From NCBI RefSeq assembly GCF_010500995.1, contig NZ_QVMK01000026.1, forward strand, positions 1-64,000: a stretch of DNA of 64,000 nucleotides, in the 5' to 3' direction. Positions 40,800 to 49,346 of this stretch are shown here, piece after piece; within the stretch, counting starts at the first letter, position 1, and the number at the start of each line of letters is the position of its first letter. The notes beneath the pieces were generated by a model. That model did no database searches. It worked only from the letters and a program-made list of their open reading frames with translations, and was not told where the DNA came from. The DNA comes from Bacteroides sp. 224 (GTDB lineage Bacteria > Bacteroidota > Bacteroidia > Bacteroidales > Bacteroidaceae). The translations under genes and the position numbers were made by a program.

Positions 40800-41732
40800 T
40801 TATTCATATGCTTCAATCCTTTCTTTTACAATCTCATGTAAGTGTGAATTGGATTGATAAATTTTGATTTTTTCTTGAAAGGTTTTATTTTGCCAAAATT
40901 GGTTGGCATCATCAAGGAATTTTGCATCTATTTCATTATTGCCGTCTCTGTCCTGCTCTATACCTGTAATATCTTCAAATTCATCAAAACTAAGCCATTG
41001 CCACCACGTATTAAGAGTTTGCAAAGACCATTCATTCGGCTTTTTGGGACTTTCCTCAAATGATCTGACAACCGTTTTCAATTTTTGTCCGTCTGATACA
41101 CTTAATTCTTTATCCCTGTCCAAAAGCCAGTACAGGAAAAAGATGATAGTGTCTTTAGATATTATATGATTGCCATTGAATAGATTTAGCAAAACAACAG
41201 GTTCTTTTTCTTTGGCTTTCAATGCTTCTTCGCTTGTGGTATAGGCATTTTCACCGATACCGAAACGTAGGGAGTTGTTTACGGTAAATTCTACCTTTCC
41301 GTATTCTTCCATTTTCCTGTATATGAAGTGTTCTAAATCTCTTATATCGTGTATCAGGTCGAAAGGGTGCAAGGCTTCCAGTTCTTCTTTTAACTGGTTG
41401 TGAATATCCCTTAACATGGGTTCAATGGTAAACCATTTAGTAGGGTTGGTTATCTTTCGGCAAGTGGCAGGATCGTGAACGTCATCGAGAAATAAACCAT
41501 TCTTATCAAGTGTGCAATAACAGTCATAGCAGAAATGCGTATGATATTCCGTTTCGCTCTTTTTGATAGACTTATTTATGATTATTCGGATTTGACCGTT
41601 CTGTAACAGATAAAAACGGATGCTCCAACGGTCAGTTTCAAAAGCTATTTGATAATGCTTGCTTTCGCCTGTTACCCTGTTCAGGAAATGTACAACTCCC
41701 TTATACATAATTGCTATTTTATTCGGTTTCAT
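40800..41732 (-). CDS. Unknown accessory protein with Cys/His cluster, 310 residues
   Basis: The N-terminal part carries an HTHFCYDCYCTLDKNGLF segment that could bind zinc. A helical middle (LRDIHNQLKEELEALHPFDL) and a C-terminal region rich in Trp follow (LNTWWQWLSFDEFEDITGIE). No membrane segment. The frame is long and fits the operon. I considered the PcfJ-type mobile-element family but the match is not good enough to name. Confidence 0.62.
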   Translation of the reverse strand: MKPNKIAIMYKGVVHFLNRVTGESKHYQIAFETDRWSIRFYLLQNGQIRIIINKSIKKSETEYHTHFCYDCYCTLDKNGLFLDDVHDPATCRKITNPTKWFTIEPMLRDIHNQLKEELEALHPFDLIHDIRDLEHFIYRKMEEYGKVEFTVNNSLRFGIGENAYTTSEEALKAKEKEPVVLLNLFNGNHIISKDTIIFFLYWLLDRDKELSVSDGQKLKTVVRSFEESPKKPNEWSLQTLNTWWQWLSFDEFEDITGIEQDRDGNNEIDAKFLDDANQFWQNKTFQEKIKIYQSNSHLHEIVKERIEAYE

Positions 41733-41746
41733 ATTGATTGGATTTA

Positions 41747-42340
41747 TTAAAAGAATGATAATTCTAATTGTACAGGTTTACGCCCTGTAATCTCGTCAAA
41801 TAAGGCTTTCGCTTGTTTTAATACATTGATTGCATATCGGTCGGTCTTACTGCTGTCTTTTTCAAGTCCTGTAAGCATTTCATTTAATGCTGCTTTCAGG
41901 CAGTCTTTTCTATTGTCGAATATTTTACCCCATACATTAAGCCCATAGCCTGATCCGCCTGTACTGTGAGAGTAACTCATTCCATAAGTCCATTTTCCGT
42001 TTAAGCCTTTACCCAGTGTGATATGGTTAGATACCGCCCAACCGTCCCGATGTGGGAATTGTATTTCTTCACGTTCCAAAAAATCAGGTCTTTCCAACCA
42101 ACCGTATTCGTTAAATTCCTTTTTAATGAAGCCAAATACTAAATGTCTTTCGTACTCTCGTTTATTCATTAATAACTGGCGAGGGGTATTTCCAAAACTC
42201 TCGTATTCCTCTATTATCGCCCTGTCGTTACGTCTTAATGCGTTCAGATATATAGCTACATTGTGGCGTTCTGCCCTGCAAAAATTGATGTCCTGTATCT
42301 TTTGCAATTTTTCGTATGCTGACAATTCTCTGTATTTCAT
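41747..42340 (-). CDS. Unknown accessory protein, 197 residues
   Basis: Soluble; ends GRKPVQLELSFF. Internal features include a Gly-rich GMSYSHSTGGSGYGLNVWGK segment and DCLKAALNEMLTGL. It lies 14 bp from its downstream neighbour. Similar open frames occur on Bacteroidales plasmids and ICEs; no function known to me. Confidence 0.62.
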   Translation of the reverse strand: MKYRELSAYEKLQKIQDINFCRAERHNVAIYLNALRRNDRAIIEEYESFGNTPRQLLMNKREYERHLVFGFIKKEFNEYGWLERPDFLEREEIQFPHRDGWAVSNHITLGKGLNGKWTYGMSYSHSTGGSGYGLNVWGKIFDNRKDCLKAALNEMLTGLEKDSSKTDRYAINVLKQAKALFDEITGRKPVQLELSFF

Positions 42341-42387
42341 GACTGTTATTTTGTGGGGCAGGGTTACTGCCCCGTGTTTGACTTCTT

Positions 42388-42948
42388 TTATCTTGCACTC
42401 ATTGTTATAGTTCCTCGCAGATTGGGTGAGAACTTTTGTTCATAGGCTTCAATCTGCCTTTCAAGTTCTTCCCATGCGGTTATTTCTTCATCATACATCT
42501 GTAAATCGGCTTTACATTCTTGTATTAGAATTGTGAGGTATTCTTTTTCTATTTCAATTTGCTTGATTGCTTCATCCGCATTTATCCTGTCTTGTGAATT
42601 TTCATCAGGCTTGGTTGTTGGCAGGAGAAAAACGCAGTTGTATGATGTCAGATAATTCCATGTTTTGCCCTCCACACTTGCATACATTCTGTGATTATTG
42701 TCAGATATACCGATTGCAATGCCTTTACATCCTCTTTTTTCGGTGATGCTGTAAGAAAGGTTGTTCGGGTTCTCTGCGGTGTATATGGCTTTAATTAGCT
42801 TTGAATTGGCTACCTTGCCATTAAAGGCTCTGATAAACGGCTCACACGTTTCCAAACCTTTTATAAGGTTCTCATTTACTTTAATTTGTTGGTTCATTCT
42901 ATTAATGAACTCTTGTTTTCTATTGGGGTTCTTTAATCCGTAATACAT
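42388..42948 (-). CDS. Unknown accessory protein, 186 residues
   Basis: A helix-rich protein with a C-terminal coiled-coil-like region (EIEKEYLTILIQECKADLQM, EEITAWEELERQIEAYEQKF). The middle carries GCKGIAIGISDNNHRMYASV. No signal peptide. Not recognised. Confidence 0.6.
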   Translation of the reverse strand: MYYGLKNPNRKQEFINRMNQQIKVNENLIKGLETCEPFIRAFNGKVANSKLIKAIYTAENPNNLSYSITEKRGCKGIAIGISDNNHRMYASVEGKTWNYLTSYNCVFLLPTTKPDENSQDRINADEAIKQIEIEKEYLTILIQECKADLQMYDEEITAWEELERQIEAYEQKFSPNLRGTITMSAR

Positions 42949-42968
42949 GATATATTGTTTTTTGATTG

Positions 42969-43175
42969 TTAATTATTTACTGCGTCCCATTCTCCTTTTT
43001 GGTCATCAAACCAAATTGCATGATAGAATTGGACGGTTACTTTTGGCTTCTTTCTTGGGTTGGCAAAGGTTTCCGTTTGGCTGACTTTCCACCCTTTTGC
43101 AGTTTCTGCGAGAATTATACAGGATAGGTTTTTATTATACCTGTGGATGAATTTCATATCTATATCTACTCTCAT
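42969..43175 (-). CDS. Unknown small protein, 68 residues
   Basis: It starts MRVDIDMKFIHRYNKNLSCI and ends AIWFDDQKGEWDAVNN. Compact mixed beta pattern. Operon context is the main support. Confidence 0.55.
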   Translation of the reverse strand: MRVDIDMKFIHRYNKNLSCIILAETAKGWKVSQTETFANPRKKPKVTVQFYHAIWFDDQKGEWDAVNN

Positions 43176-43226
43176 GGTGATTGTTTTTAGTAGGGCAGAT
43201 AGGCTCTGCCCTGTGTTCTACATTGT

Positions 43227-44219
43227 TTAATCCAATCCGAAATAATAGGCTAACCTTTGCTCTTGTGATTTCGGGAAAATCCATCCTTTAATTTTTTTCC
43301 CATTAAAGGTTAATCGACTGTTGAAGCGTCCTCCCATTGCTCTTAGTTCGTCTTTAATTGCTTTGGTTTCCCCGAATACCGCTACTGCTTTGGCTGAATA
43401 CTCAACCATTGTACAACCGCATTTACTTTCCCCTGTCTGGTTGGTTGGTGGCGTTGTGTTGGACTTACTGATATGTATATTATCTTCGCTTCCTGCTGTG
43501 TATGCAAAATCTTCAATAGTGCGTTCACGGTTATATACTGGCACTTTTTTAATTATCCAACCGCTATGCCTATATTCTCCTAAATAATACCCTGCACCCA
43601 TAGAGTATTTTTCCCTATTTTCGTAATCCTCGTTAAACTCGGCTAAATAGGCGGTTTCCTCGAAGTTTGATGCGTATTTACGCATTTCGGAAAAAATATC
43701 CCTTTTATGTTTGGAAAAGCCTAAAATGACGGTGCGTTGTGTGCTACTTCCGTAATAGTCGGTTTGACTATCGCTTTCGTTTTGTTTCAGACGTGCCACG
43801 ATTACCGCTTGCGCATCTTCGGGAAATATCTCGGCAAAACGTTTACGCCCTATTACCTTAACTTCTTCTACTCTTATCTTCTCTTTTTCGGCTTCGTCTG
43901 TTTCCGCTTTAACTATGTCTTTCGCTTCCTGAAGAAGTAACGCCACTTCAAAACCATCCATAAATTCAGGATTTTCGCTGTCGTAATAATAACCGATACC
44001 GAATTTTTCGCTTAATGGTCTGATTATGTCTGCTGTCTGAAAAACTTTTTTCCGTAGGTTAATCAGCTTGTAAGTGATACCCCAGTTATTTTTAACGATG
44101 TCATAGACTACATATCTGTCATAGCTATAACCCTCCATTTGGATAACCTGATTGACTTGAACAACCTGTATAGCCTTGTCAATTTCCTTGTTTGCTCCTA
44201 ATAAAAATACTTTGCTCAT
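43227..44219 (-). CDS. Accessory protein with C-terminal GWIF motif, 330 residues
   Basis: The N-terminal 110 residues form a beta-rich region (YSYDRYVVYDIVKNNWGITY; LSEKFGIGYYYDSENPEFMD). A variable middle follows. The C-terminal 60 residues (AVAVFGETKAIKDELRAMGG, RFNSRLTF...GWIFPKSQEQ) match a short domain that recurs at the ends of many phage and ICE proteins. First large gene of the minus-strand operon, after the small membrane protein gene. Confidence 0.65.
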   Translation of the reverse strand: MSKVFLLGANKEIDKAIQVVQVNQVIQMEGYSYDRYVVYDIVKNNWGITYKLINLRKKVFQTADIIRPLSEKFGIGYYYDSENPEFMDGFEVALLLQEAKDIVKAETDEAEKEKIRVEEVKVIGRKRFAEIFPEDAQAVIVARLKQNESDSQTDYYGSSTQRTVILGFSKHKRDIFSEMRKYASNFEETAYLAEFNEDYENREKYSMGAGYYLGEYRHSGWIIKKVPVYNRERTIEDFAYTAGSEDNIHISKSNTTPPTNQTGESKCGCTMVEYSAKAVAVFGETKAIKDELRAMGGRFNSRLTFNGKKIKGWIFPKSQEQRLAYYFGLD

Positions 44220-44238
44220 AACTCTAAATTTTAAGGGA

Positions 44239-44475
44239 TTATAAAAAGGTCAGCATTGCGAGAATAAAGAGGATTATAGCACCCATACCCACGAAAAAGG
44301 AGAGGATACCCCGTATAACAGGAAGAAAGAGATACAAGCCCACTAAAGCCCAAATAAACCCTGTTCCCCACACACAGAAGCCCAAAACCGCCAAAACGAT
44401 TTTTAAAACCAATTTTATGCTAATTGGATGGTAGGCTGTCGGTCGTTGTTTCCTATTTTTTTCTGTACTTCTCAT
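44239..44475 (-). CDS. Small membrane protein, paralogue of 54276-54515
   Basis: 78 residues: basic N-terminus (MRSTEKNRKQRPTAYHPISI) and two hydrophobic segments. The element 2 copy (MIRTAEKNRKQR...LPISIGWVLKI) shares N-terminus, topology and upstream DNA. Each copy opens the accessory operon of its element. Function unknown. Confidence 0.72.
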   Translation of the reverse strand: MRSTEKNRKQRPTAYHPISIKLVLKIVLAVLGFCVWGTGFIWALVGLYLFLPVIRGILSFFVGMGAIILFILAMLTFL

Positions 44476-44925
44476 AATTTCTGACTTTTTTTTTATGCCA
44501 GTATGGAGAGGGTGAGGTGTGATCGAGTTTCAGGTGCCTTACTCACGCAGTGCTTTTTGGCAGCATCAAGATTTTTCAAAAAAATACACTCGCTTTCCTG
44601 TACCTGATTGGGGTGCAGATACATTTCTTTAAGAAAAGAGGCTATAATTATTGCCCGGATAATTTCTTAAAATCTATTACAAAAGAGATTTTGAATCGAG
44701 GAAGATTTTTTTAAAAACACGTCTGATCTTGTGCAGCCAATAAACATGAAATAAATTCGCGCCTGATACTCGTTCACTCCGAACCCCTCCTTTTTTATGG
44801 TCATAACTAAATGAGGAAGAAATTATACCGAGGGAAGTACAGAAAAAAGGAAATTTGGTTGTCTGCTTTGCGTTTATCATAATAAAACGCAGAACTTTCC
44901 TCACAGAAAGGAAAGCTATATACAA
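44476..44925. other. Gene-free region with patches conserved in element 2
   Basis: No supported gene in 450 bp. Read on the minus strand, it holds CCTGAAACTCGATCAC and AAAAAAAGTCAGAAATT before the small membrane protein gene; both strings recur before the second copy (54210-54270). A decayed frame around 44.55-44.65 kb (CIFLKNLDAAKK) resembles VFILEKLASAKH at 54.15-54.2 kb. This may be the remains of a gene or a control region shared by both elements. Confidence 0.45.
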
Positions 44926-44930
44926 AAAAA

Positions 44931-44957
44931 GCCTGTACCGATTTTTACGATACAGGC
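44931..44957 (-). terminator. Terminator after the lipoprotein gene
   Basis: GCCTGTA / TACAGGC stem with a 13-base loop. On the minus strand it is followed by seven T residues, directly after the lipoprotein stop at 44983. Confidence 0.8.
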
Positions 44958-44982
44958 TCCATTTGGATTGTGATATGTATTT

Positions 44983-45513
44983 TTATTTTGCTCTGGTTTT
45001 TCCGTAGCATTTGCTGCCGTCAGGAGATAAGTAGAAATCAAATGTTTCTTCAACGGCTGTTCCACCCGGAGCGATTGAGTATTTGCATCTAACAATTACG
45101 GCAAGAACATCATTCGGATTCTTACTGTCATATCCGTTAAGATTATCCGGAGTAAGATTTTTTAGAGAATCAATAGTATTGCTCATCCGTGCAATATCAG
45201 CATTGTATTTATCAATTTTAGCTTGATTTTTTTCTCTTGCCAGTAGATCTTCACTCATTTTTTTAGCCAGCTCAATCTTACTGATGTTAGGTTGATTATT
45301 TTTCTGAAATTCATCAGTAAGATAGGCGATACTGTCGGCAACCGTAACGTTGCCGGTTTCGCTAATCTCAATAATTTTGAAGTTGAGATTTTCTTTTGTG
45401 TCGCTCCCTTTTAACAGGTTATCAGTAATGGTTTTTTCGTAATTACTCGTTGATGAGTTTGAACCGCAGGAAACCATAAAAACAGCGATAAGTAAATAAA
45501 ATACGTGTTTCAT
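44983..45513 (-). CDS. Unknown lipoprotein, 176 residues
   Basis: Lipoprotein signal MKHVFYLLIAVFMVSCGSNS (lipobox VSC). The mature part has a helical middle (NISKIELAKKMSEDLLAREK) and C-terminal strands (ALAVIVRCKYSIAPGG-like, then FDFYLSPDGSKCYGKTRAK). It has its own terminator. Stands between the accessory operon and the ORF6N pair. Not recognised. Confidence 0.68.
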   Translation of the reverse strand: MKHVFYLLIAVFMVSCGSNSSTSNYEKTITDNLLKGSDTKENLNFKIIEISETGNVTVADSIAYLTDEFQKNNQPNISKIELAKKMSEDLLAREKNQAKIDKYNADIARMSNTIDSLKNLTPDNLNGYDSKNPNDVLAVIVRCKYSIAPGGTAVEETFDFYLSPDGSKCYGKTRAK

Positions 45514-45535
45514 ATCTAAATGTATTAAACGTTTA

Positions 45536-45955
45536 TTAATTCATCGAAATAGCCGGAAGTTTTGAGTGTAGGTTATATACTATCAGAACTTCTGTTGATT
45601 TTTTATTATCAGTCCGGGTATATTCGGTTAATGCTTTCATTACCCATTCCCGAAATGCTTTTGCTTCAAAAGATGCTACACGGTAGCTGACAAATATCAG
45701 TGCTTCCAGATTATACAGTACCGTTTCGCATGGGTGCCCGTTGCTCTCAAATTTATGTATTCGGGTAACATCTTCTTCACGGAGCAAGCCGGATTTGAAT
45801 ATACTCCGTAGATTGTTACCAATCGTATTGACAAATACATTAAATAAGTCGGCAATTTGATGTTTCGTTACCCACAGGGTGCAATTTACAAGTTTTGCTT
45901 CAACAATCAGTTGATTTTCACTATTTTCTTTAATATTTATATATCCTCGTTCCAT
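45536..45955 (-). CDS. RhuM-like N-terminal domain protein (short)
   Basis: 139 residues. The pattern LVNCTLWVTKHQIADLFNVF, VNTIGNNLRSIF, YNLEALIFVSYRVASFEAKA and FREWVMKALTEYT matches the N-terminal DNA-binding-like part of RhuM family proteins, usually over 300 residues. The C-terminal half is absent, so it may be a fragment or a short variant. It is 6 bp after the ORF6N gene. Confidence 0.68.
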   Translation of the reverse strand: MERGYINIKENSENQLIVEAKLVNCTLWVTKHQIADLFNVFVNTIGNNLRSIFKSGLLREEDVTRIHKFESNGHPCETVLYNLEALIFVSYRVASFEAKAFREWVMKALTEYTRTDNKKSTEVLIVYNLHSKLPAISMN

Positions 45956-45961
45956 AATATA

Positions 45962-46486
45962 TTATTCTTCATCCTGTTGAACATTATAACCAATACGCTT
46001 ACGGGGTTTATTTTCCAGTTCCTTTTGTGATGCAAGTTCGGTAAGAGCTTGGTAAATATCACTAAACTGCATATTTGTTTCCACCATAAATTCCTCCAAT
46101 TTACGATTTAATTCCGCATAACCCAGTGCATATTGTCGTAAAGCGACAAAAGCTCTGATAATAGATATATTAACCTGAATGGCCAACGTGCTGTTAAGAA
46201 CGCTTGACAGTTGGGCTATACCCTGTTCAGTAAATGCAAAAGGTAAGTATTTTACGTGTTGCCCTTGTCCTTGATTTTCTAAGGTGCCAAAATTGCACCT
46301 TAAAAAATCGTACTCTTCCTTTGAGAGTTCAATCATAAAATCCGGAGGAAAACGGTCTATGTTCCGACGAACAGAACGTTTCAGATTTTTGGTTTCAACC
46401 TGATATAATTCAGCCAAATCGTAATCCAACATAACTCGCATACCTCGGATTTCATAAATCTTGCTTTGAATAATTTGTAATTCCAT
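45962..46486 (-). CDS. ORF6N-domain protein
   Basis: 174 residues. The N-terminal 90 residues carry the ORF6N pattern (IYEIRGMRVMLDYDLAELYQ; VETKNLKRSVRRNIDRFPPD; FAFTEQGIAQLSSVL). ORF6N is a phage-type DNA-binding domain. Together with the RhuM-like neighbour this looks like a phage-derived pair. It follows the degenerate integrase by 11 bp. Confidence 0.82.
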   Translation of the reverse strand: MELQIIQSKIYEIRGMRVMLDYDLAELYQVETKNLKRSVRRNIDRFPPDFMIELSKEEYDFLRCNFGTLENQGQGQHVKYLPFAFTEQGIAQLSSVLNSTLAIQVNISIIRAFVALRQYALGYAELNRKLEEFMVETNMQFSDIYQALTELASQKELENKPRKRIGYNVQQDEE

Positions 46487-46497
46487 GATAAATATTT

Positions 46498-47394
46498 TTA
46501 GAGGTTTAATGCAGTATCCATACCTGTAAGGTGTTCTGATAATTTCAACATATCCCGCCCAATCTTTCCGTTATCCATTCGTACCAATGTTTGGGTTGTA
46601 TTTATATTGGTATGTCCTAACATTCGGGATATTGTTTCAATGGGTACCCCATTCATATAGGTAATAGTAGTCGCAAATGTGTTTCTTGCAACCCTGAAAG
46701 TGAGATTTTTACCAATACCGCAAATATCACCGATTTCTTTCAAATAATCATTCATCTTTTGATTACTTGCTATCGGTAAATTTTGACTGTACTTATTCAA
46801 AATTTTCTGCGGAACTGAAAGCAAAGGGATTATAACAGGTGTATATGTCATGCTCCGCATAATTTTGATAATAGGATTACCGTCTTTATCTGTTTCAAAA
46901 TTTTCGGTTGTTAGCATTGATAAGTCTGAATAATTCAGACCTGTAAAACAGGAAAAGATAAATACATCCCTTACTTGTTCAAGTCTTTTAGTCGAAAACT
47001 TTTTGCTCAAAATAGACTGTAACTCCTTTTCCGAAAGGAAGGCACGAACTACCTCTTGCCTTTTAATCCGGTAATGGCTAAAAGGGTTGTTGGATATAGC
47101 CTGTTTTTCACAGGCTATATTTACAATACGACGGAATAATTCTATTTTCTTGGCGGCTGTGTTTACGTTATATTTGCGAAACTTCATCAGGTAATTTTCA
47201 AAACCTATTATGAAATTGACGTCGATTTCGGACAGCAAGTAATCAACTTTCCCATATCGTTGTTTAATGTAATCAGCGATATAGTTTCTCACCGCTTCAT
47301 ATTTCAGGTAGGTAGATAAGGCTTTAACCTTATATACATTCTTATTATACTCGTCGAACAGAGCTATTACTGTTGAATATTCATTTTTTTTCAT
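46498..47394 (-). pseudogene. Tyrosine recombinase with lost catalytic residues
   Basis: 298 residues with recognisable core-binding (YLKYEAVRNYIADYIKQRYG) and catalytic (FIFSCFTGLNYSDLSMLTTE) domains of Bacteroidales integrases. Active-site positions have changed: HxxRH is FRVARNTFATT, so the His is lost and RH is now RN; the Tyr segment TTQIYAR is TTQTLVR, so the nucleophile is Leu; the beta-hairpin Lys is likely Met (RSMTYTP). LGH is kept. The frame is open throughout, so the protein may be made but should not recombine DNA. It lacks the N-terminal arm-binding part. Confidence 0.75.
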
Positions 47395-47414
47395 TACTAT
47401 TAAAAATTAGTGGG

Positions 47415-47850
47415 TTAAACAGCTAATTGAGTATTGGCTTTTTCCGATTTAAAAGTGAGATTGCCTTCATTTTCAAAAGTATTAGACCAGAGAGATAATT
47501 TTTCTTCTTCTGAAAGGCTATGCCACATGACAGATATACGCTTTAATCTTTCGGGATCATCAGACAGAGTGCCGGGAAGATTAAATAAAGCCATTTTTTC
47601 ATGCAATGAAAGGCATTCAAAAAGTTTATCTAAATTAGATTTAGATTTGATTCGCCTTTCTTCAAGTTTTTCAGCAAAAGAAGCCATATCGTTGCTTACC
47701 TTAACATCGGTAATTCTTGCATAAATTTGGGTAGTTTTTATGTTTGTATGACCTAACATTTTTGATACACTTTCAATGGAAACTCCTTTTGTAAGCGTAA
47801 GAGTGGCGAAAGTGTGTCTTCTAACATGTATAAAAAGCAGTGAATTATAC
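47415..47850 (-). pseudogene. 5'-truncated tyrosine recombinase at the ICE junction
   Basis: Homology to integrases starts abruptly at about 47850 on the minus strand with LFIHVRRHTFATLTLTKGVS and continues IESVSKMLGHTNIKTTQIYA, so HxxRH, GH and the Tyr are intact. A tail of about 75 residues follows. The whole N-terminal two thirds are missing; upstream sequence is unrelated and leads into element 2's integrase region. The best reading is an integrase of element 1 cut by insertion of element 2. Confidence 0.75.
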
Positions 47851-48095
47851 TAAAGCAGATTGAAGTAGTTCGGCAGGTAATATATTTGAAATGAACAGGC
47901 TTGCATTATTCTAAAGCTATTTGAAATGTTTATCTTGAAGCAGATTTGTGCTACATTTCAGTTACCAAATCGTTAGCCTGTCTGTTTCCAAGAGAAAACA
48001 GGTAATTGGAATTATTCTTTTGCGCTGATATGCTGCATTTTACATGATTAAGAGCGCTTATAAAACGGGTAACTTTACCCACAAAATATAAGCGT
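47851..48095 (+). other. Junction/attachment region upstream of the integrase pair
   Basis: 245 bp between the truncated integrase and the first intact one, with no gene. It should hold the left end (att site) of element 2. A nested dyad just before the ATG is described separately. I cannot fix the crossover bases without the other end. Confidence 0.5.
48055..48094 (+). promoter_or_regulatory. Nested dyad before the integrase start
   Basis: CGCTTATA (48055-48062) pairs with TATAAGCG (48087-48094), enclosing GGGTAA-CT-TTACCC (48067-48080). The outer arm ends one base before the ATG. It could be an operator, a hairpin hiding the start, or part of the recombination site. Confidence 0.6.
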
Positions 48096-49325
48096 ATGAA
48101 AGATGAAAAATTTAAGGTATTACTCTACCTGAAAAAGAGTGTTCTTGACAAGTCAAGAAAGACCCCGATTATGGGAAGAATAACTGTCGGCGATACCGTT
48201 GCACAGTTCAGTAGCAAACTCTCCTGCACTCTCTCGCTTTGGAATCCGCGAGCCAGCCGTTTGAACGGAAAAAGTCAGGAAGCAGTCGAAATTAACGAGA
48301 AGATAGATAAGCTACTGCTTAGTATCAACGAGGCTTACAGCATTCTAACCGAACGAAATATACCGTTCGATGCCACAGATGTAAAGAACCAGTTTCAAGG
48401 TGGCATAGCTACACAGATGACACTGTTCCGGCTCTTTGACCGCCATATTGAAGAGGTAAGGGCGCGTGTCGGAATAGATGTTTCCCACCGTACAGTCCCT
48501 AATTATCTCTACACCCGGAGAAGATTAGGCGAGTTTGTCAGCAAAAACTACAACGTCAAAGACCTTGCATTCAGCCAGCTAAACGAACAGTTTATCCGGG
48601 AGTTTCAGGATTATCTCATTCTTGAAAGAAATTTAGGTGTAGAAACTGTGCGCCACTATTTGGCGATATTAAAGAAAATCTGCCGGATTGCCTTCAAGGT
48701 GGGGCATTCCGATAGGCATTACTTTGTAAACTATCCTTTGCTAAAGCAAAAAGTTAATCCACCTCGTACCCTAAGCCGTGAAGAATTTGAAAAGATACGG
48801 GATTTACAGTTTGAAGAACACCGATGGTCGCATATTACCACCCGTGATATGTTCCTTTTTGCGTGCTATACCGGGACTGCCTATGTCGATGTAGTATCTA
48901 TAACCAACGATAACCTGTCTAAAGACGATGCGGGCGATTTATGGCTCAAATATCAACGTGGCAAGAACGGCAAGCTGTGCCGGGTGAAGCTGCTTCCCGA
49001 AGCCATCGGGTTAATCGAAAAGTATAAGAATCCATCAAGAGAAACCTTATTCCCTAAAATGGAATATAACGCCCTGAAATGGAATCTCCAAAGCATACGC
49101 CAGCTAATCGGAATGACAGGGGCATTGACCTATCATATGGGGCGACACTCGTTTTCCAGCCTGATTACGCTTGAAGGCGGTGTTCCCATAGAAACCGTTT
49201 CCAAGATGCTTGGTCATTCGGATATAAAGACCACACAGATTTACGCCCGTGTTACCCCGAAAAAACTCTTTGAGGATATGGACAAATACATCGAGGCAAC
49301 CAAAGATTTAAAATTAGTTCTATAA
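48096..49325 (+). CDS. Tyrosine recombinase / integrase 1 of element 2
   Basis: 409 residues, full length for Bacteroidales integrases. Arm-binding and SAM-like domains come first (to about 220), then the catalytic domain: FACYTGTAYVDVVSIT, YHMGRHSFSSLITLEGGV (HxxRH, near residue 345), KMLGHSDIKTTQIYARVT (GH near 371, Tyr near 380). The first catalytic Arg position is Ala, as in some Bacteroidales integrases such as IntDOT. 21 bp before integrase 2. Confidence 0.92.
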   Translation: MKDEKFKVLLYLKKSVLDKSRKTPIMGRITVGDTVAQFSSKLSCTLSLWNPRASRLNGKSQEAVEINEKIDKLLLSINEAYSILTERNIPFDATDVKNQFQGGIATQMTLFRLFDRHIEEVRARVGIDVSHRTVPNYLYTRRRLGEFVSKNYNVKDLAFSQLNEQFIREFQDYLILERNLGVETVRHYLAILKKICRIAFKVGHSDRHYFVNYPLLKQKVNPPRTLSREEFEKIRDLQFEEHRWSHITTRDMFLFACYTGTAYVDVVSITNDNLSKDDAGDLWLKYQRGKNGKLCRVKLLPEAIGLIEKYKNPSRETLFPKMEYNALKWNLQSIRQLIGMTGALTYHMGRHSFSSLITLEGGVPIETVSKMLGHSDIKTTQIYARVTPKKLFEDMDKYIEATKDLKLVL

Positions 49326-49346
49326 CAATCAATAAACATTACAATC

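Noticed and set aside
44677-44925. 82-codon minus-strand frame between the small membrane protein and the lipoprotein
   Set aside because: Composition unlike protein, no homologue in the element 2 gap, and no promoter or operon context.
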